Source of the DNA: Amia ocellicauda | Taxonomy: Eukaryota > Chordata > Actinopteri > Amiiformes > Amiidae | Assembly: GCF_036373705.1 (NCBI RefSeq) | Contig: NC_089866.1 | Span: 22,608,001-22,672,000 of the forward strand | DNA length: 64,000 nt | Reading direction: 5' to 3' | Part shown: in pieces, positions 40,980-60,141 of the stretch | Layout of the letters: each line of letters begins with the position of its first letter | Position numbering within the stretch: the stretch's first letter is position 1 | Made by a program: the position numbers and the translations under genes | Notes under the pieces: generated by a model | Told to the model about the DNA's origin: nothing | Database searches by the model: none | What the model saw: the letters and a program-made list of their open reading frames with translations, nothing else

Positions 40980-43900
40980 ATGGCAGAAGACAGAGAGCTG
41001 GGGCAGGCAGCAGCAGGCCGGAGCTCCCCGTCACAGGGGCAGTGCGGCTGGCAGAAATACCGCAGCAATGCCCACTCCCAAAGCTTGCTGGAGGGGCTTG
41101 TGTCTCTCCGCCAGGGTGAGATTCTGTTTGATGTGGTGTTGATGGTGGAAGGGAAGCCAATCAAAGCTCACCGCATTCTCCTGGCAGCCTCCTGTGACTA
41201 CTTTAGGTAAGGCCTCTTCCTCTCAGTTGTTTTCTCGCTTACTTGTTAATGATGTGTCAGTGAGTCACGATTGTAATTTCATGCAGTTGATGTCTTTTTT
41301 TTTCTTCTGTTAGATAAGGCCACAGACACACAGCCACCAATACTTTTAAGCCCTTTTCTTATCAATGCTTGGGAGTGTTCGTATTTCTTAACAAGACCGA
41401 CCTCTATGTCCAACATTCAATGAGGAATAGTAGAAAATTACATGGGTAATGTTCTATAGTGCATATTGTGAAGTAACACAGTATTAATGATATCCGCTGA
41501 TTCTAAAGCAGAGAGATAACTCTTAGGGTCTTCAAAGACAGGGTTCAAAGACAATAAATCATGCGTAGTCCTCTGATCAACCATTTGTTTAGTGTAATTT
41601 GGAAAATAAACACAGAGAAGGCCTTCGGTGTGTTTGACTGTGAAAGTGTCGGCCTGGCAGAGGGATGTTTGCTGGGGGGCTGCGCGAGATGCAGGAGAGT
41701 GAGATCCAGGTCCATGGAGTGTCCTTCACAGCCATGACCAAACTTCTGGACTTCATCTACACCTCAGAGCTGGAGCTGGACCTGGACAATGTGCAGGAGA
41801 TACTGTCTGCCGCCTGTCTCCTCCAGGTGAGTGCCCCACATCAATCACTACTTCCTGTGGCACCAAATCTTCCTAGGGTTGGAGCAATAGGAAATGAAGC
41901 AGGGTCACGCCAGAAGAAGAATCACACAGAAGGCCTCTTGTTTATCTTTTTGATTTGAATATAGGTGTGCTGTTATAATAAATGCAATGACATTTAAATC
42001 ATTCACAAAATGTCTAAAGAAAACAAGCCCTGACTAGTTTATTGCCTGTGCATAGCATCGCATTAGATTATGTTTCCCTTAGGACTCCTTCTAACATAAC
42101 ATAAGTCCTACCTAATTACTGAACTACTGAAATTAAAAAAAAAGTTCTTATTTCGTCATGTCCAATAGCCAATAGTCATGCGGACTAACAACTTGTGGTG
42201 AAATTGCGAATTTGCCGGATTAACAAGTGGCAGATAAACGAGAGTGGACCTGTATAAACAGAATTGTAGTGGAGAAACTGGAACGGACCCCAACCAGTGT
42301 AATGGCACGTAGACTGAATCTGGGGAGAAGCAACAAATATGAATGTTTTGTGTGCAGGTCTAGGCCTATGCAAAAAGTACGCTAGAAATGTCCCTAACAT
42401 TTCATAAACTGAGCTGTTACAGACTGACTTAGTTTGTCTGTGTGACACTTTTGATACTATTGTACTAAAACTTCCTTCCCCGCTATCTTTTACTGCTGTA
42501 ACACCAGTTCCTGTGTATTTACAAACTCGCAGCTATCTCTCCTAATGTTCATGTCAAGACTGCCCTAAAACTCACATTTCAATTAAGCAATGGGTTTGGA
42601 AGGATATGACTAACAGATCAGGAATGCAAGACTTAAAACCTGAGAAACGAATTGGATTATAGGACCAAATGGATTTCTGCGGTAATGTGATCATCATAAT
42701 TACACGTGGAGAAGAAAAAAAAAAGCCAGTACTTTTAGAGGGAAGCTTCATTCAGTTATAATACATTTTGAATTGGCTTGTGTTTTTTTATGTTGACCAA
42801 AAACAATTAAACAAAGCTTAGTTCTTCATAAAGTTAATATATTAATTGGTTTTTGGAGCATGTGTATCCCTAGATATACATCTGTTATTCTGCTGAGGTG
42901 AATTCTTTGTGCATTTCTATTATTTGACTGTGACAAAACTAAAGTTACCAAACTGAGATATCCCCATTGTATCTGTTGATATCCACACCTGTCCTTCTTG
43001 TTTTCTATGTGAGCTATAGATACAGGATGTGATTGGCTTCTGCTGTGATTTCCTCTTCTCCTGGCTGGATGATGACAACATCCTGGAGGTCTACAAGCTA
43101 GCAGACCTGTTTGGGTTGAGTCAACTGGGTGCCAAGGTGGACGAGTACATCCTAAAGAACATCCACATCTTCTCCAGGACCTCTTCATACCGCCAGCTTC
43201 CTGTGGAAAAGGTCGTCAGCCTTCTGTCTAGCAACCAGTTGGAGGTGAACTCCGAGAACGAAGTGTATGAGGCAGCCCTGCACTACCATTATACTCCTGA
43301 GCAAGTGGAGACAGACCAGGTGTGCCTGCAGGTACAAACAATGCCTTTCTGTGTGACACATTTCTTGTTTGTGCTTTGTTCTTTCCTGCTGCTGGTGACT
43401 CTTAATCCAAACATTCACCTTAAGCTTATAACCTTGTCTTAAAATGTTTGTAGCCCAAGTAAGAGCATGTTTAGTCCTAGCTGGATCTTTAAAAATGAAA
43501 TGGAGCCAAGATTAAATATGCAGAGATATAGAAAGCCACGGCAAAGAACATGCAAGGTGCAAGGTTTAGCCATGCCAAATTACTGTGTCTGAATTAATAG
43601 GGTTAACCGTAATAAGTGTAAGAGGGCAGGCCTTTGTATTTCGGTCTACTATAATCTCCCTATGTTTTACCATGATATCACTCTTATTTGCTGTACATTA
43701 CCGTGGTTTTGCCATGCTGTGCTAAAGTAAAGTCTTCTAAGGGCTGGTTTGCGTGTCCTCCCAGGACACCCTGCCCACCATGGAGGCGGTGCGCTTCTGC
43801 CTGATGGAGCGCCAGATCCTGCAGCGGCTCCACGACCGCCTGAAGCGCTGCCCCCTGCGGGAAAAGCTGGCCGCTGCGCTGAACTACCACGAGCAGGAGA

Positions 43901-46437
43901 TGTGGCAGCCAGTGATGCAGAGCCCGCAGACGCAGCTGCGTTCCCTCTTCCACTGCCTGGTGGGCTTCGGGGGCATGTACTCATCCCGCTCAGAGACCCT
44001 CAGCAACGAGGTGAAGTTCCTCAACCCCCGCACTGATGAGTGGAGGAGCCTGACCGCGGCGCAGGCCCCCCGCATGTCCAACCAGGGCATCGCCATCCTC
44101 AACAACTTTGTGTATCTCATCGGGGGCGACAACAACACCAGTGGCTTCCGTGCAGAGACCAGGTGCTGGAGGTGAGTGGAAGAAATGTTATTCATCCAAT
44201 TATATTGGTTTGCTCCTCTGTTCAACTGAATTCTTAATTGCTGTGTGTTTTCATCTATTTCATAGTCTTCCCCAGGCATTTAGATACTATAATTTGAAAT
44301 ACAAGATTGCAGAGGCGCTATAATTGTCAATTGTGCTATAAATATTGTACAGATGTGTTTACAAATATCGCGACACCCAGGCCGCCATTTTGGAATGTAC
44401 AAAGGCAGAGGTCGAACGAAAGCTTCTGATTGGCTGACGGGCAAATCACAATCTCTGATTATAGCCATGTACTGCCTTCTGCCATGCCCTTCCCCCCAGT
44501 TGACCCCCATTGCTTCCCCTCATGTTTCCCCCCCCCTCTCCAGGTACGACCCTCGTCATGACTGCTGGTTGAATATTCAGCCCCTGCAGCATCAGCATGC
44601 TGATCACTGCGTGTGTGTGGTGGGGGGGTACCTGTACACCATCGGGGGGCGGAACTACTGCAATGAGCTGGACGTGGTGGAGCGTTACGACCCACACAGC
44701 AACACCTGGGAGTATGTGGCCCCCCTAAAAAGAGAGGTGAGGAGAAAGTTTTCACGGACTGGTTTTGTTCACTCTTGAGTCTTTTCTATTGAGAACAAGA
44801 GATGTCTGTGCTAATATTTAAAAATATACACATCGATAATAGATTCACAGGAAAGTTTGACTGTGTATGTATGTATGTATTGTGACGGAACGGGGCTCCG
44901 TCCCTTTAAGGAATGTCTGCCCAAGGTAGAAAACTACATGCCCCTGGAGCCCCTGTGGTAGAGACAGGAAGGGGTTCTTGGGTATATAAGGGAGCAGGCA
45001 GAAAGAATCAGGGCAGTTGGTGGGAGGTTGCAGCCAGGGACAGAAGGAGCTGGGAGAAGGCTAAAAGGAGCTACTAGAACCTGTGGTAAGCTGCACACTA
45101 CCCAGAAGGATATGTACCATCAAACTGCCCAGGTGTGTAGTTGGTAAGAGTGTATACTGGCGAGTGAGTATAATCGCCATACCCTTGCTAATAGTCACTT
45201 GAATACTAATAATAATAAAAATACCCTGTGGCTTGGGGAAGGATAAAAACCTGTGCAAAAGTTTTAGGCACGTGTGTAAAAAATGCTGTAAAGTAAGAAT
45301 GCTTTCAAAAATAGACAGTTTACTGTCAGAAGTCATACACCATGGCAAGACTGAGCACAGCAACAAGACACAAGTTAGTTATACTGCATCAGCAACGTCT
45401 CTCCCAGGCAGACATTTCAAGGCAGATGGGGGTTTTCAGATGTGCTGTCCAAGCTCTTTTGAAGAAGCACAAAGAAATGGGCAACGTTGAGGACCAGAGA
45501 TGCAGTGGTTGGCCAAGGAAACTTACTGCAGCAGATGAAAGACACATCATGCTTACTTCCCCTCACAATCGGAAGATGTCCAGCAGTGCCATCAGCTCAG
45601 AATTGTGAGAAAACAGTGGGACCCTGGTACACCCATCTGCTGTTCTGAGAAGTCTGGTCAGAAGTGGCCTTCATGGAAGACTTGCGGCCAAAAAGCCATA
45701 CCTCCGACATGGCAACAAGGCCAAGCAACTCAAATATGCACAAAAACACAGGAACTGGGGTGCAGAAAAATGGCAGCAGGTGCTCTGGAATGATGTGTCC
45801 AAATTTGAAATATCTGGCTGTAGCAGAAGGCAGTTTGTTCGCCGAAGGGCTGGAGAGCGGTACACGAATGAGTGTCTGCAGGCAACAGTGAAGCATGGTG
45901 GAGGTTCCTTGCAAGTTTCTGCAAATGGAGTTGGGATTTGGTCAGAATGAATGTTCTCCTCAATGCTGAGAAGTACAGGCAGATACTTATCCATCATGCA
46001 ATACCATCAGGGAGGCATCTGATTGGCCCAAAATGTATTCTGCAGCATGACAACGACCCCAAACATACAGCGACAGTCATTAAGAACTATCTTCAGCGTA
46101 AAGAAGAACAGGAGTCCTGGAAGTGATGGTATGGCCCTCACAGAGCCCTGATCTCAACATCATCGTGTCTGTCTGGGATTACATGAAGAGAGAGAAGCAA
46201 CTGAGGCTGCCTAAATCCACAGTGTACCTAGAAGAATTGATGCTGTTTTGAAGGCAAAGGGTGGTCACACCAAATATTGATTTGATGTAGGCTTTTCTTC
46301 TGTTCACTCACTTTGCATTTAGTTAATTGATAAATATAATCTATTAACATAATCTATTAACATGTCTATTTTTGAAAGCATTCTTACTTCACAGCATTTT
46401 TTCACACCTGCCTAAAACTTTTGCACAGTACTGTATG

Positions 46438-46473
<36 letters not shown>

Positions 46474-47980
46474 TACACACATACACTTTTATTTATTCCA
46501 CCAGACAGAATTAAACATCAGAAGTTGTCCATGCTCAGATCCACTAGAGGGCGCTACTATGAAATAAATCCTCTCTACAGTATTCAACTTTCCCAATTTC
46601 CTGCAAGGAAGCAACTAGAAAGATGCAGTTAATTCAATATTTCAGACACTATCTATGAATAAGGAGTATATTGCACAGCTTTGATTAATTACCTCTAGCA
46701 AAAAAGTCACGCACAAAACAAAAGTAAAACTAAAACTGTACTATATCTTTTTTAAGGGAAGTGAAGTTATTGCTTTGATGTGGTGTTAACTTACACAGGC
46801 TGTCAGCACTGTGGGTGTGATATGTTTTTGGCATTTTGCTCGTAAGCCCACTGGAATTGATCAGATCTTGCACATTTCCCCTCCGGTGCTATAAATACAA
46901 GCCTGCTTTGTGAGTGTCTGTAGCACACCCTTTGTGATAAACGAGGCCCAGCTACTAGATGCAGTAGTTTTACTTTTAAGCACACTATAAACCGCGCCAG
47001 TGATGCTCAATGGACCACCTCTATTTCTCTGCTCCAGGTGTATGCCCACGCTGGAGCAGTGCTGGACGGGAAGATCTACATCAGCTGTGGGAGGAGGGGG
47101 CCGGCCTACCTGACCGAAACATGCTCCTACGACCCTGGGAAGAACCAGTGGGAGAGCCGGGCGGACAGCCCCATCGGGCGGGCCTGGCACGGCATGGCGG
47201 CGCTGAACGGCAGGGTGTACGTCATCGGGGGCAGCAATGATGACCGTGGCTACCGCAGAGATGTCCTGAAGGTATGCCTGGATGAGTGTGTCATTTTAAA
47301 GAGGAACACATCGTTGGACTTCTGATTTGAGGCCATAGCAAATATAGATCTCCCTAGTGTGAGAATCAGATAAAACAGATTTCAGCAGGACCCTAATGCA
47401 GGCTGTTAAAATTGTACTTGCACAGCAGGAAAGCAACTCTTCGAATATTATCTGCCTATGTAGTTAAATAGGACATGACAATATCCAGGCCCTGGTTTTG
47501 GCTGATAAAGCATACCACAGCTTGTACAAGTTATGATAGATCACACCATGCAATAGTGTTTGGCAGCAGTTTGGCAAGAGCCACCATTAAGGATTAAGGA
47601 GGATTTTATCTCTGCAGGTGGCCTGTTACAACCCGGCCGTTGACGAGTGGACGACTGTGAGCCCCCTGCCCGCTGGCCACGGGGAGCCTGGCATCGCGGT
47701 GCTGGACAGCCGGATATTCGTGGTGGGGGGGCGCTCGCACAACAAGGGCAGCCGGATGGATTACGTGCACGTGTATGAGCCCGAGGTGGACCGCTGGGAG
47801 AGCGCGACCGCCTTTGAGGACAGGATCTCGGGACTGGCCGTCTGCGTCCTGCTGCTGCCCCGCTCCATCATCCTGGAGACTGAAAACTGCCCCTCGGAGC
47901 AAGCCCGGGCCAAGACCATCTGGGAGGAGGTGGTGAGCCTGGATGACTTTGAATCGTCCAACAACTCCAGCGAGGACTGA
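40980..47980 (+). CDS. KLHL22: KLHL22, BTB-Kelch CUL3 adaptor
   Basis: A substrate adaptor of the CUL3-RING ubiquitin ligase. In mammals it acts on PLK1 at kinetochores and on DEPDC5 in amino-acid signalling to mTORC1. Exons: 40980-41206, 41661-41826, 43020-43331, 43765-44171, 44544-44736, 47038-47271 and 47618-47980, totalling 1902 bp, 633 aa (human 634). BTB domain: residues ~45-150 (ILFDVVLMVEGKPIKAHRIL; then FIYTSELELDLDNVQEIL). BACK domain: ~155-260 (RQLPVEKVVSLLSSNQLEV). Six Kelch-type blades, ~300-600, with glycine pairs in FVYLIGGDNN, YLYTIGGRNY, RVYVIGGSND and RIFVVGGRSH. The C-terminus NNSSED is identical to the mammalian end. The start at 40980 follows the 5' acceptor and gives MAEDRELG, like mammalian MAEE. 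Intron 5 holds a Tc1 element and an LTR-like fragment. Confidence 0.96.
42190..42252. mobile_element. end fragment of the CAGGTCCACTC-type MITE
   Basis: The last ~45 bases (GGATTAACAAGTGGCAGATA, then GAGAGTGGACCTG, followed by TA) match the right end of the element at 29799-30323 with few differences. Only this end was found here, in KLHL22 intron 2, so the copy is truncated. Confidence 0.65.
44880..45245 (+). mobile_element. possible LTR-like or other promoter-bearing repeat
   Basis: It begins TGTGACGGAACGGGGCTCCG after a (GTAT)n run, contains a TATA-box string GGTATATAAGGG at 44980-44991 and purine-rich repeats after it, and ends against the left end of a Tc1 element. A TG start plus an internal TATA box suits a solo LTR fragment, but no matching CA end, target duplication or retroviral gene was found. 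It could be another repeat type. It lies in KLHL22 intron 5. Confidence 0.3.
45251..46428 (+). mobile_element. full-length but inactive Tc1-like transposon
   Basis: Long inverted ends of about 65 bp (45251-45316 and 46364-46428) starting CTGTGCAAAAGTTTTAGGCA enclose a transposase pseudogene. The N-terminal part is open from ATG at 45342 (MARLSTATRHKLVILHQQRL) through about 85 codons, then frames change repeatedly. The second catalytic motif survives (HDNDPKH near 46050), but the third reads DLNIIVSVWDYMK: the catalytic Glu is replaced by Val. The element is therefore doubly disabled. It is in KLHL22 intron 5, sense to the gene. Confidence 0.9.
46439..46488. repeat. (AC)n microsatellite
   Basis: About 20 CA-type units with AT interruptions, just beyond the right end of the Tc1 element. 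Confidence 0.95.
46541..46554 (+). promoter_or_regulatory. CTCF-type motif
   Basis: CCACTAGAGGGCGC is an exact match to the core CTCF consensus CCASYAGRKGGCRS. It lies in KLHL22 intron 5 outside any recognised repeat. Binding is not shown by sequence alone. Confidence 0.5.
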
Positions 47981-48385
47981 ATCCCCCTGGTCGATCCCAA
48001 GGAGCCGGTGCTCTCCAAAGCACGCGCCGGCAGGTTTGAGAAGCTTTTTTTTTTTTTTTTATAGGTCCCCGGAAGCTCTTTTGGTTCCATTCTGCATGAA
48101 GCATTGACTGTCCCTCCCCTCCAGCCTCAATCAGATCTTTGCCTCCATTCGTGAACCAGCTAATGGGGTGATTAGTAGGTGGCTGAGAAGAAGATAATTG
48201 AATATGTATGTAGTAATGCTGCAATGCACAGACTCTATTTCAGAGTGGCTATTGCTATCTGTAAGGTGTTAAAGGAAATAATTTGGTAATGAAGTCATTT
48301 ATTTCAAACATTTTTTAGCATTCAGTCCTTCTGATGTGAATGTTTAAATGTTTAAAAACAATAAATGAACTATCATGAATGCAAG
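47981..48385 (+). other. KLHL22: KLHL22 3' UTR
   Basis: Follows the TGA stop. It contains a run of about 18 T at 48043-48060 and AATAAA at 48360-48365; another AATAAA lies near 48470. The end is likely near 48385 or 48490. Confidence 0.55.
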
Positions 48386-48499
48386 CTAAATGGGTTAGAT
48401 GGTTACTGGCATTTGCGGCCCCTAATTTTTAAATGTTTCCTTTCTGTATGCACAGGATAAATGACTTGGGAATAAATATATTTTCACATTTACATATTC

Positions 48500-51400
48500 A
48501 TATATTGTTCAGAATTCGCACATGAACAATGTGTTAGAACTGCAGTACAGAATGTGAATCTTGATATGTAAGAAAGAAGTAGAAGAAGAAGGGAAAAAAG
48601 TCACACTTAGAACCAATTTTTCCTTTTCTCCCGTTCATCTTCACCGCTGTAAGCCATAGTACATCTGTTATCTAAAAGCCTGTTACAGGTGAATGACAGC
48701 CAGTCAGACGACTTTGCATTCCTACAAAGGACAGAGTGCCAGTTAGATGGAGTATGACTGTGTAATTGAATGTATCAAAAATGAACCCCTCTAAGCATAT
48801 GGAGATGACTGTCAGTTTCCTTTTGGATGTAGTTCAGCGAAATTAACCCTTTTGTGCATCACAACCTCATATAGGAACTGATAGTCGACTAAATGGGCTT
48901 TTTATACACCTTGCTTATAATGAGTGCCAATGTTCTCTAATCAGCTGTACATGTCTTGAGTTTTGGCATCATTCATTGTTACCAAAATTAAATGTTCTAC
49001 CCTAGTTTCATCCTGATGTTTTATGAGAATCCCCTTTCTTCCACCTTTTAAAGCAAATGGTAAATACAAATTATATCTATTTTCAATGGTGAATTAATTA
49101 ATTTAGTATGTTTTAAAAAATATAATTTCAGGTTGGGTTTTACAGCTGTTTTCAATAATATTTTTAGTGCATGAAAGGGATTAAATACAGCTTATAAAAC
49201 TGACATTACAATTTGAAAAACTTTTGGCTAATAAATACTATTCACATTTGGGTGCTATTGTTTAGCTAATAATTTTGTGGCAGATAAAGTGGGACAATAA
49301 CTGTGTTTCCTACGCAATATGTTTTTATTATATTAATACCTTAGAAATTAAAATAAATAAACACACAATCTGCAGTTAGGTTATGTAAGCATTTTTGTTT
49401 GCCCTACTACATCAACTCCCATTTCATTTTCTATCAGATTTGTGCACTTCTTTTTCACACTGAGACATTTAAACTTTGATTTTTGAATCACCTGTTTCCC
49501 GTTACTAATCAAACCCTTCACACACCCATTCCTTCATTTAAAATGAGCTTATTCATTTCCAGAGAGTAAAACCATTTGATATTTTCCTCACTAGCCACTA
49601 GATTGGTTACCAAGATACTGAGAGAATTGGTTGGCAACTGTTGATCAGCCTCACTGGTATATAATCAGATATACGTGATGTGAGCATTGAAGAAGTGTGC
49701 TAAACTGCGATTGAGATGACTGATAAGAGGTAAACTGAAGTCATTTTCCACAAATGATTCAGATATTCAGCTAGACAGCAGACGTATTGCACTTTAAAAC
49801 TTTAATTATTTCCCAGGTGCCTTAAATATTTCTGGAAGTTCTTTCAAGGGAGCACATTTTCCAAAACATGGACCCGGATTAGATGGAAATCTGAATTTGT
49901 ACTCGCTCACCAACCACCAACTCGAAACCTCATACATGATCCTGGCGTCCTGTTGACACGGGACACCTATGGCAATAACTGCTATCACAAATGGTCATTT
50001 TCTGAGCTTGTGATTAAACATGACGGTGAGCAGCAGTTTTGATGTATTCTGTACACACATTCAGTCAAAGAGTGTCATATGCTTGTTCTTGTGATGAAGT
50101 AGCACATTGATATACTATATGTTACCTTGTACGGTTGGCATCTGCTAAAGGAGATGAAACCATACTAACCTCTACTGTAATGCTTTGTTCAGGTACAGCT
50201 GTTGCTAAACACATCCCTGCTTTTTTCAGCTGCACTGTATTTTAAATACAAGCATGCCAAAACAGTAAAATCCTGAATTGTACATTTAATAATCCTTGTT
50301 GCGTGGTTGCACATGTTACTAGTAAAATTGCACTGGGTGCTGTGAATGTAGGGTTTAATTTATGAAATGTACAAATACATTAATATAATAATAATTAACT
50401 ACTACTGCCAGGTTTTAACTTAAATTGCAGCCTAATTGAGTGACATTAGTTGTAATTTATCTGTAAATGTGTTGGTTTTCCAAAGGGTTTTCTAGTTCGA
50501 AAGGTCAAGGACCTAACAAGACATAGTTTGAAAGAAAAGTTTTTTTCTCTGTATTCTCAAGTGGGAGTTAAGGTGTGTCTATAGTCATAGCTGCATATTA
50601 GAAAGCCATAGGTCTTCCATGGTTCCCCTTTATACACTGATAGTTCAAGCCTTGTTGAATACTACAAAAGCAAGCATACAGCCAAGTGTTGCTTCAAAAG
50701 GATGTATTCTGCTTGATTGGCCTCTCGGTTCCAGCTTGTTGTGTGCGTGGGCTGTCTGTCCTGTTCTGTGAGAAGGAGAGAGATGTGTCACTTTTGTACG
50801 TGTAAGATATGGTGTTCAAATCTATCTTCACAGCCACTCATCCGCTTTACATGGACGGTGTACAATTTCTTCAGGGAACTGAAATCTAGGTCTGTGGCCT
50901 ACTTTTTTTATTTCTTCTGTTCCTCTCCTTGATTAGATGAAATAGGAAGGCTAAAAAATCTCAAGAACTACACTTTGGAGTGACTTGCAGAAAAAGTAAC
51001 TTTGCGAAAATGGCAGAAAGAGACATTGCATCAAATTCCTTTGTTATTCCGAAATAAGAATGCATCAAAGGCCCTTTACTATTTCAGCTCTGTGGTATTT
51101 CTGGTGATGTATTGCTCTACACATCTCTCACAGTATAATGAAATAGGAAGATTAATACATTTTGTTTCCTACACATTCATACATATTATGGAGACTCCAG
51201 ATATATGCATAACTTGTTCTGTGTTGGTGTAAGTCTTTATTAATCTCTTTCCGTTCTCAAATGATTCACCTTTGTGGAGTATGTTGGTGTTACTGAAATG
51301 CGGATTCATTTTATACTGTGATAGATTTCAAAAGGGGTGAGATCAGGCAATGTTTTCCATACATACTTTGGAGTAACCCTTATTTTGTTTTGGGTAAAGT

Positions 51401-53990
51401 TTTTCAGAAAGCTTGTAGTCTTCAGTCCATTACTGATCAACGGATCATCTTTGCATTTACTTTAAATAACCTGGTAATAACACCTCATGAAACAGTGTGT
51501 CAGTGTGTCATCCACACAAGTAGTATACCAACAAACTGGTTAATAATATTATACACTGAATTAAAAAAGGCAAGTCTACAAATTGATGAGCTTTCCTTGC
51601 ATTTACATATTTGCATTCTCCATTTTTAAGAAATTATTCTGTTTAAAAAAATAAATAAAAATATTGTTTAAAAATGTGAGTTTATTACAGAAATAAAGGT
51701 ACATCTACAATACTTTGGTTTGGTTTACGTTGCAACTGTGTCACACATTAGCATATGTTATTACTCAATTGTGTCAGATAAAATGTCATTCTTCAAATTG
51801 ATTTTGTTTTTTTTAATTACACTTGGTAAGATGTGTACACTAAGAAGTGGTTCTTCTTCCTCTTGAAATATGAGGAAAATGCATTTGTAGAATATTGGAT
51901 GATGATGATGATGCAAGAATGGTTTTACATTATAAAATACATATAGATTCAGCACAGAAATACAGTGTTCTGCTTTCTATCCTGAGATTAAAAATACATA
52001 TAGTAGGAATCCACATATATATTTTAAATGTTACAAGTTCACCACTATTCCTTACACAGTCTGTCTCCATCACTTAGTGTCAATCCCAGAAGGATAATGC
52101 AATATACAAAAGATACATTATTGAAATGGAGCATCCTTCCTAAGGTTTCACATAAAACAACTGTATGAAAAGTTAATTCTGAATTCATGAAAACTTTTCA
52201 TATATATCTGAAAGTACACTGCATTACCAAAGGATTTCAGACAGATTACCAAATAACAATAGAGACAACCGGTATTAATGACTGCTGTCATCCTAGGATG
52301 GACACTTTTCCCCTTTGCTAGATGGCTAGAGGAGTACTCCATTCCTTCCTTGGCCCCTTTTTTTGCAGTGAGAAAAGTGCTCTGTGGAATTATGCTCAAA
52401 ACTGTGGGTAGGTAAATGCTTTTAAGGTATCCTCTATTTCTGTTATTATACTCCCAGCTTATGTCTTATACGTTTGATAGAAGTACAGTCCCTCACCATA
52501 AATCTGTAGGGGAGACATTACATTATTATATTTCAGTTTTGTTTTGTGTTTTATATTTTTTTTCCCCAATAAGTGTTTTCCCCTTAATAGTGTGTGAGTA
52601 TGGTTTGTAGATAAGTAGAAAACAATCCTCATTTAAATGTATGAAATGCCCTGACACCACAAAATGTGAAAGGTTCAAGGGGGTGTAGACTTTTTATAGG
52701 CACTGACTATTCCAGACAGACACTATATGGCATGTAACCTACATGGCATTACATCACTGGTGGCAAGAAGCTGGTCACAATACATTCGGTAACAGTGTAC
52801 ATACAAAGAGTACGTGTGTTCATGAAATAACCTCTCCTCCAAAACCCAAGGTATCCACTTGATCGTTTGTTTTGTTTTCATCCAATTTGTTGCACCAGTG
52901 CTCTCTGCCAGTTAGTTTGTGGGAAATTGGCAAGCACCAGCCTCTAAGAACCAGTGGGTGCAAATCCATTCACATTCACCCAAACTGTGTCCCTGTGAAA
53001 AACTAGGCCACACTCCAACTGTTTTATCCGGCTTGCTAACTTAAAATTCTGTTTTTCCAGCAGCAGAGGAAAACTGAGTTCCTCCCTCTGACCCCGCTTT
53101 TGAATTCTCAGCACAGATGATGACCACATGGACACTCTGCTTTCAGGGACACTGTGGTGCTGGCGTTTTCTCAACAAACACTGATGTTTCCTGTCAATCC
53201 CCTTTGTGAGTGCTTGATTTAGAAGCGTCTTCAGTATGTCTTCTGCATACAAAGACCTTTGTTTTAAAAGCAGTGCAGTTATAAAGCAACTGCACAGACG
53301 AGTTTATCATCGTAATTCTGAGTGTGGGAGTGTGGTAAAGCAAAGCAAGTGATTTAGATTTGGCTAGCAATTGAAATGTATTTTACAGATCCATGTTACA
53401 TTTGTCATTGATTTATACCACTTCTAGGTCCTAATTTACATTATAGGATGGCAGCCCTTGTGTCTTAAAATGTGTAGCTGTGTGTAGAGTTGGACAATGT
53501 TAGGAAATTTCATAGAAGGATGAATATTCAGTCTTTTCTGTGATATTTTCAACAAAGTTTAGTTAAACAATTTAAATAAATAAATAAATAAAATGCCGTT
53601 AGTGGAAATGTGAGCAGGCTAACTGTTGCAGGAATGCCAACCTCTACATCTATCTATATGTCTAATAAAATCCTAAAACAATTATTTGGCAATACAAACA
53701 CAACTAACTTTCCCCTGAGGAAAAGTGCAATCAAACGTTCAACTTGGACTATTATTATATATTCACTTGACTGAAATTCCCATGCATTACGTCTCTTTTT
53801 ACTGTTTATAAACAACAACGTGACAGTAGCAAATAAATATAGGCTAAAGATTGCAAATGTATTAATGTAATACAGTTCGGAAACCAAAACTGTTTTAGGC
53901 TCTGCAGGCTAACCTTTCACAGGAAGCAATCTAACCTAGCAGTCTTGATTTAAAAAAAAAAGCGTATGCTGAGAGGAAATAAGTGTAAAA
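48500..53990. other. KLHL22-CRKL intergenic region
   Basis: 5.5 kb of AT-rich sequence in which I recognise no gene. Open frames are under 105 codons and lack family features. It has one Tc1 end fragment near 52660. Distal regulatory elements are possible but not identifiable by reading. Confidence 0.45.
52660..52712. mobile_element. Tc1-like inverted-end fragment
   Basis: 'acaaaatgtgaaaggttcaa' followed by 'gggggtgtagactttttata' and 'ggcactga' resembles the terminal repeat of a common fish Tc1 family. No transposase is readable next to it, so only an end or a badly decayed copy remains. Confidence 0.45.
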
Positions 53991-53997
53991 TAATATA

Positions 53998-54020
53998 CGT
54001 GTGTGTGTGTGTGTGTGTGT
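53998..54020. repeat. (GT)n microsatellite
   Basis: About eleven GT units just upstream of the CRKL CpG-rich promoter. Confidence 0.9.
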
Positions 54021-54049
54021 TAAGCCACAGTAAGCGCATGATTTCGGGC

Positions 54050-60141
<6,092 letters not shown>

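Noticed and set aside
43667-44036. Long frames on both strands over KLHL22 exon 4
   Set aside because: GC-rich shadows of the true KLHL22 frame, which matches the BACK/Kelch sequence and the splice phases.
52200-52420. Possible decayed Tc1 copy (tacactgcattaccaaagga and following)
   Set aside because: It resembles a Tc1 end only loosely, with no second end, target duplication or protein motif; left unannotated.
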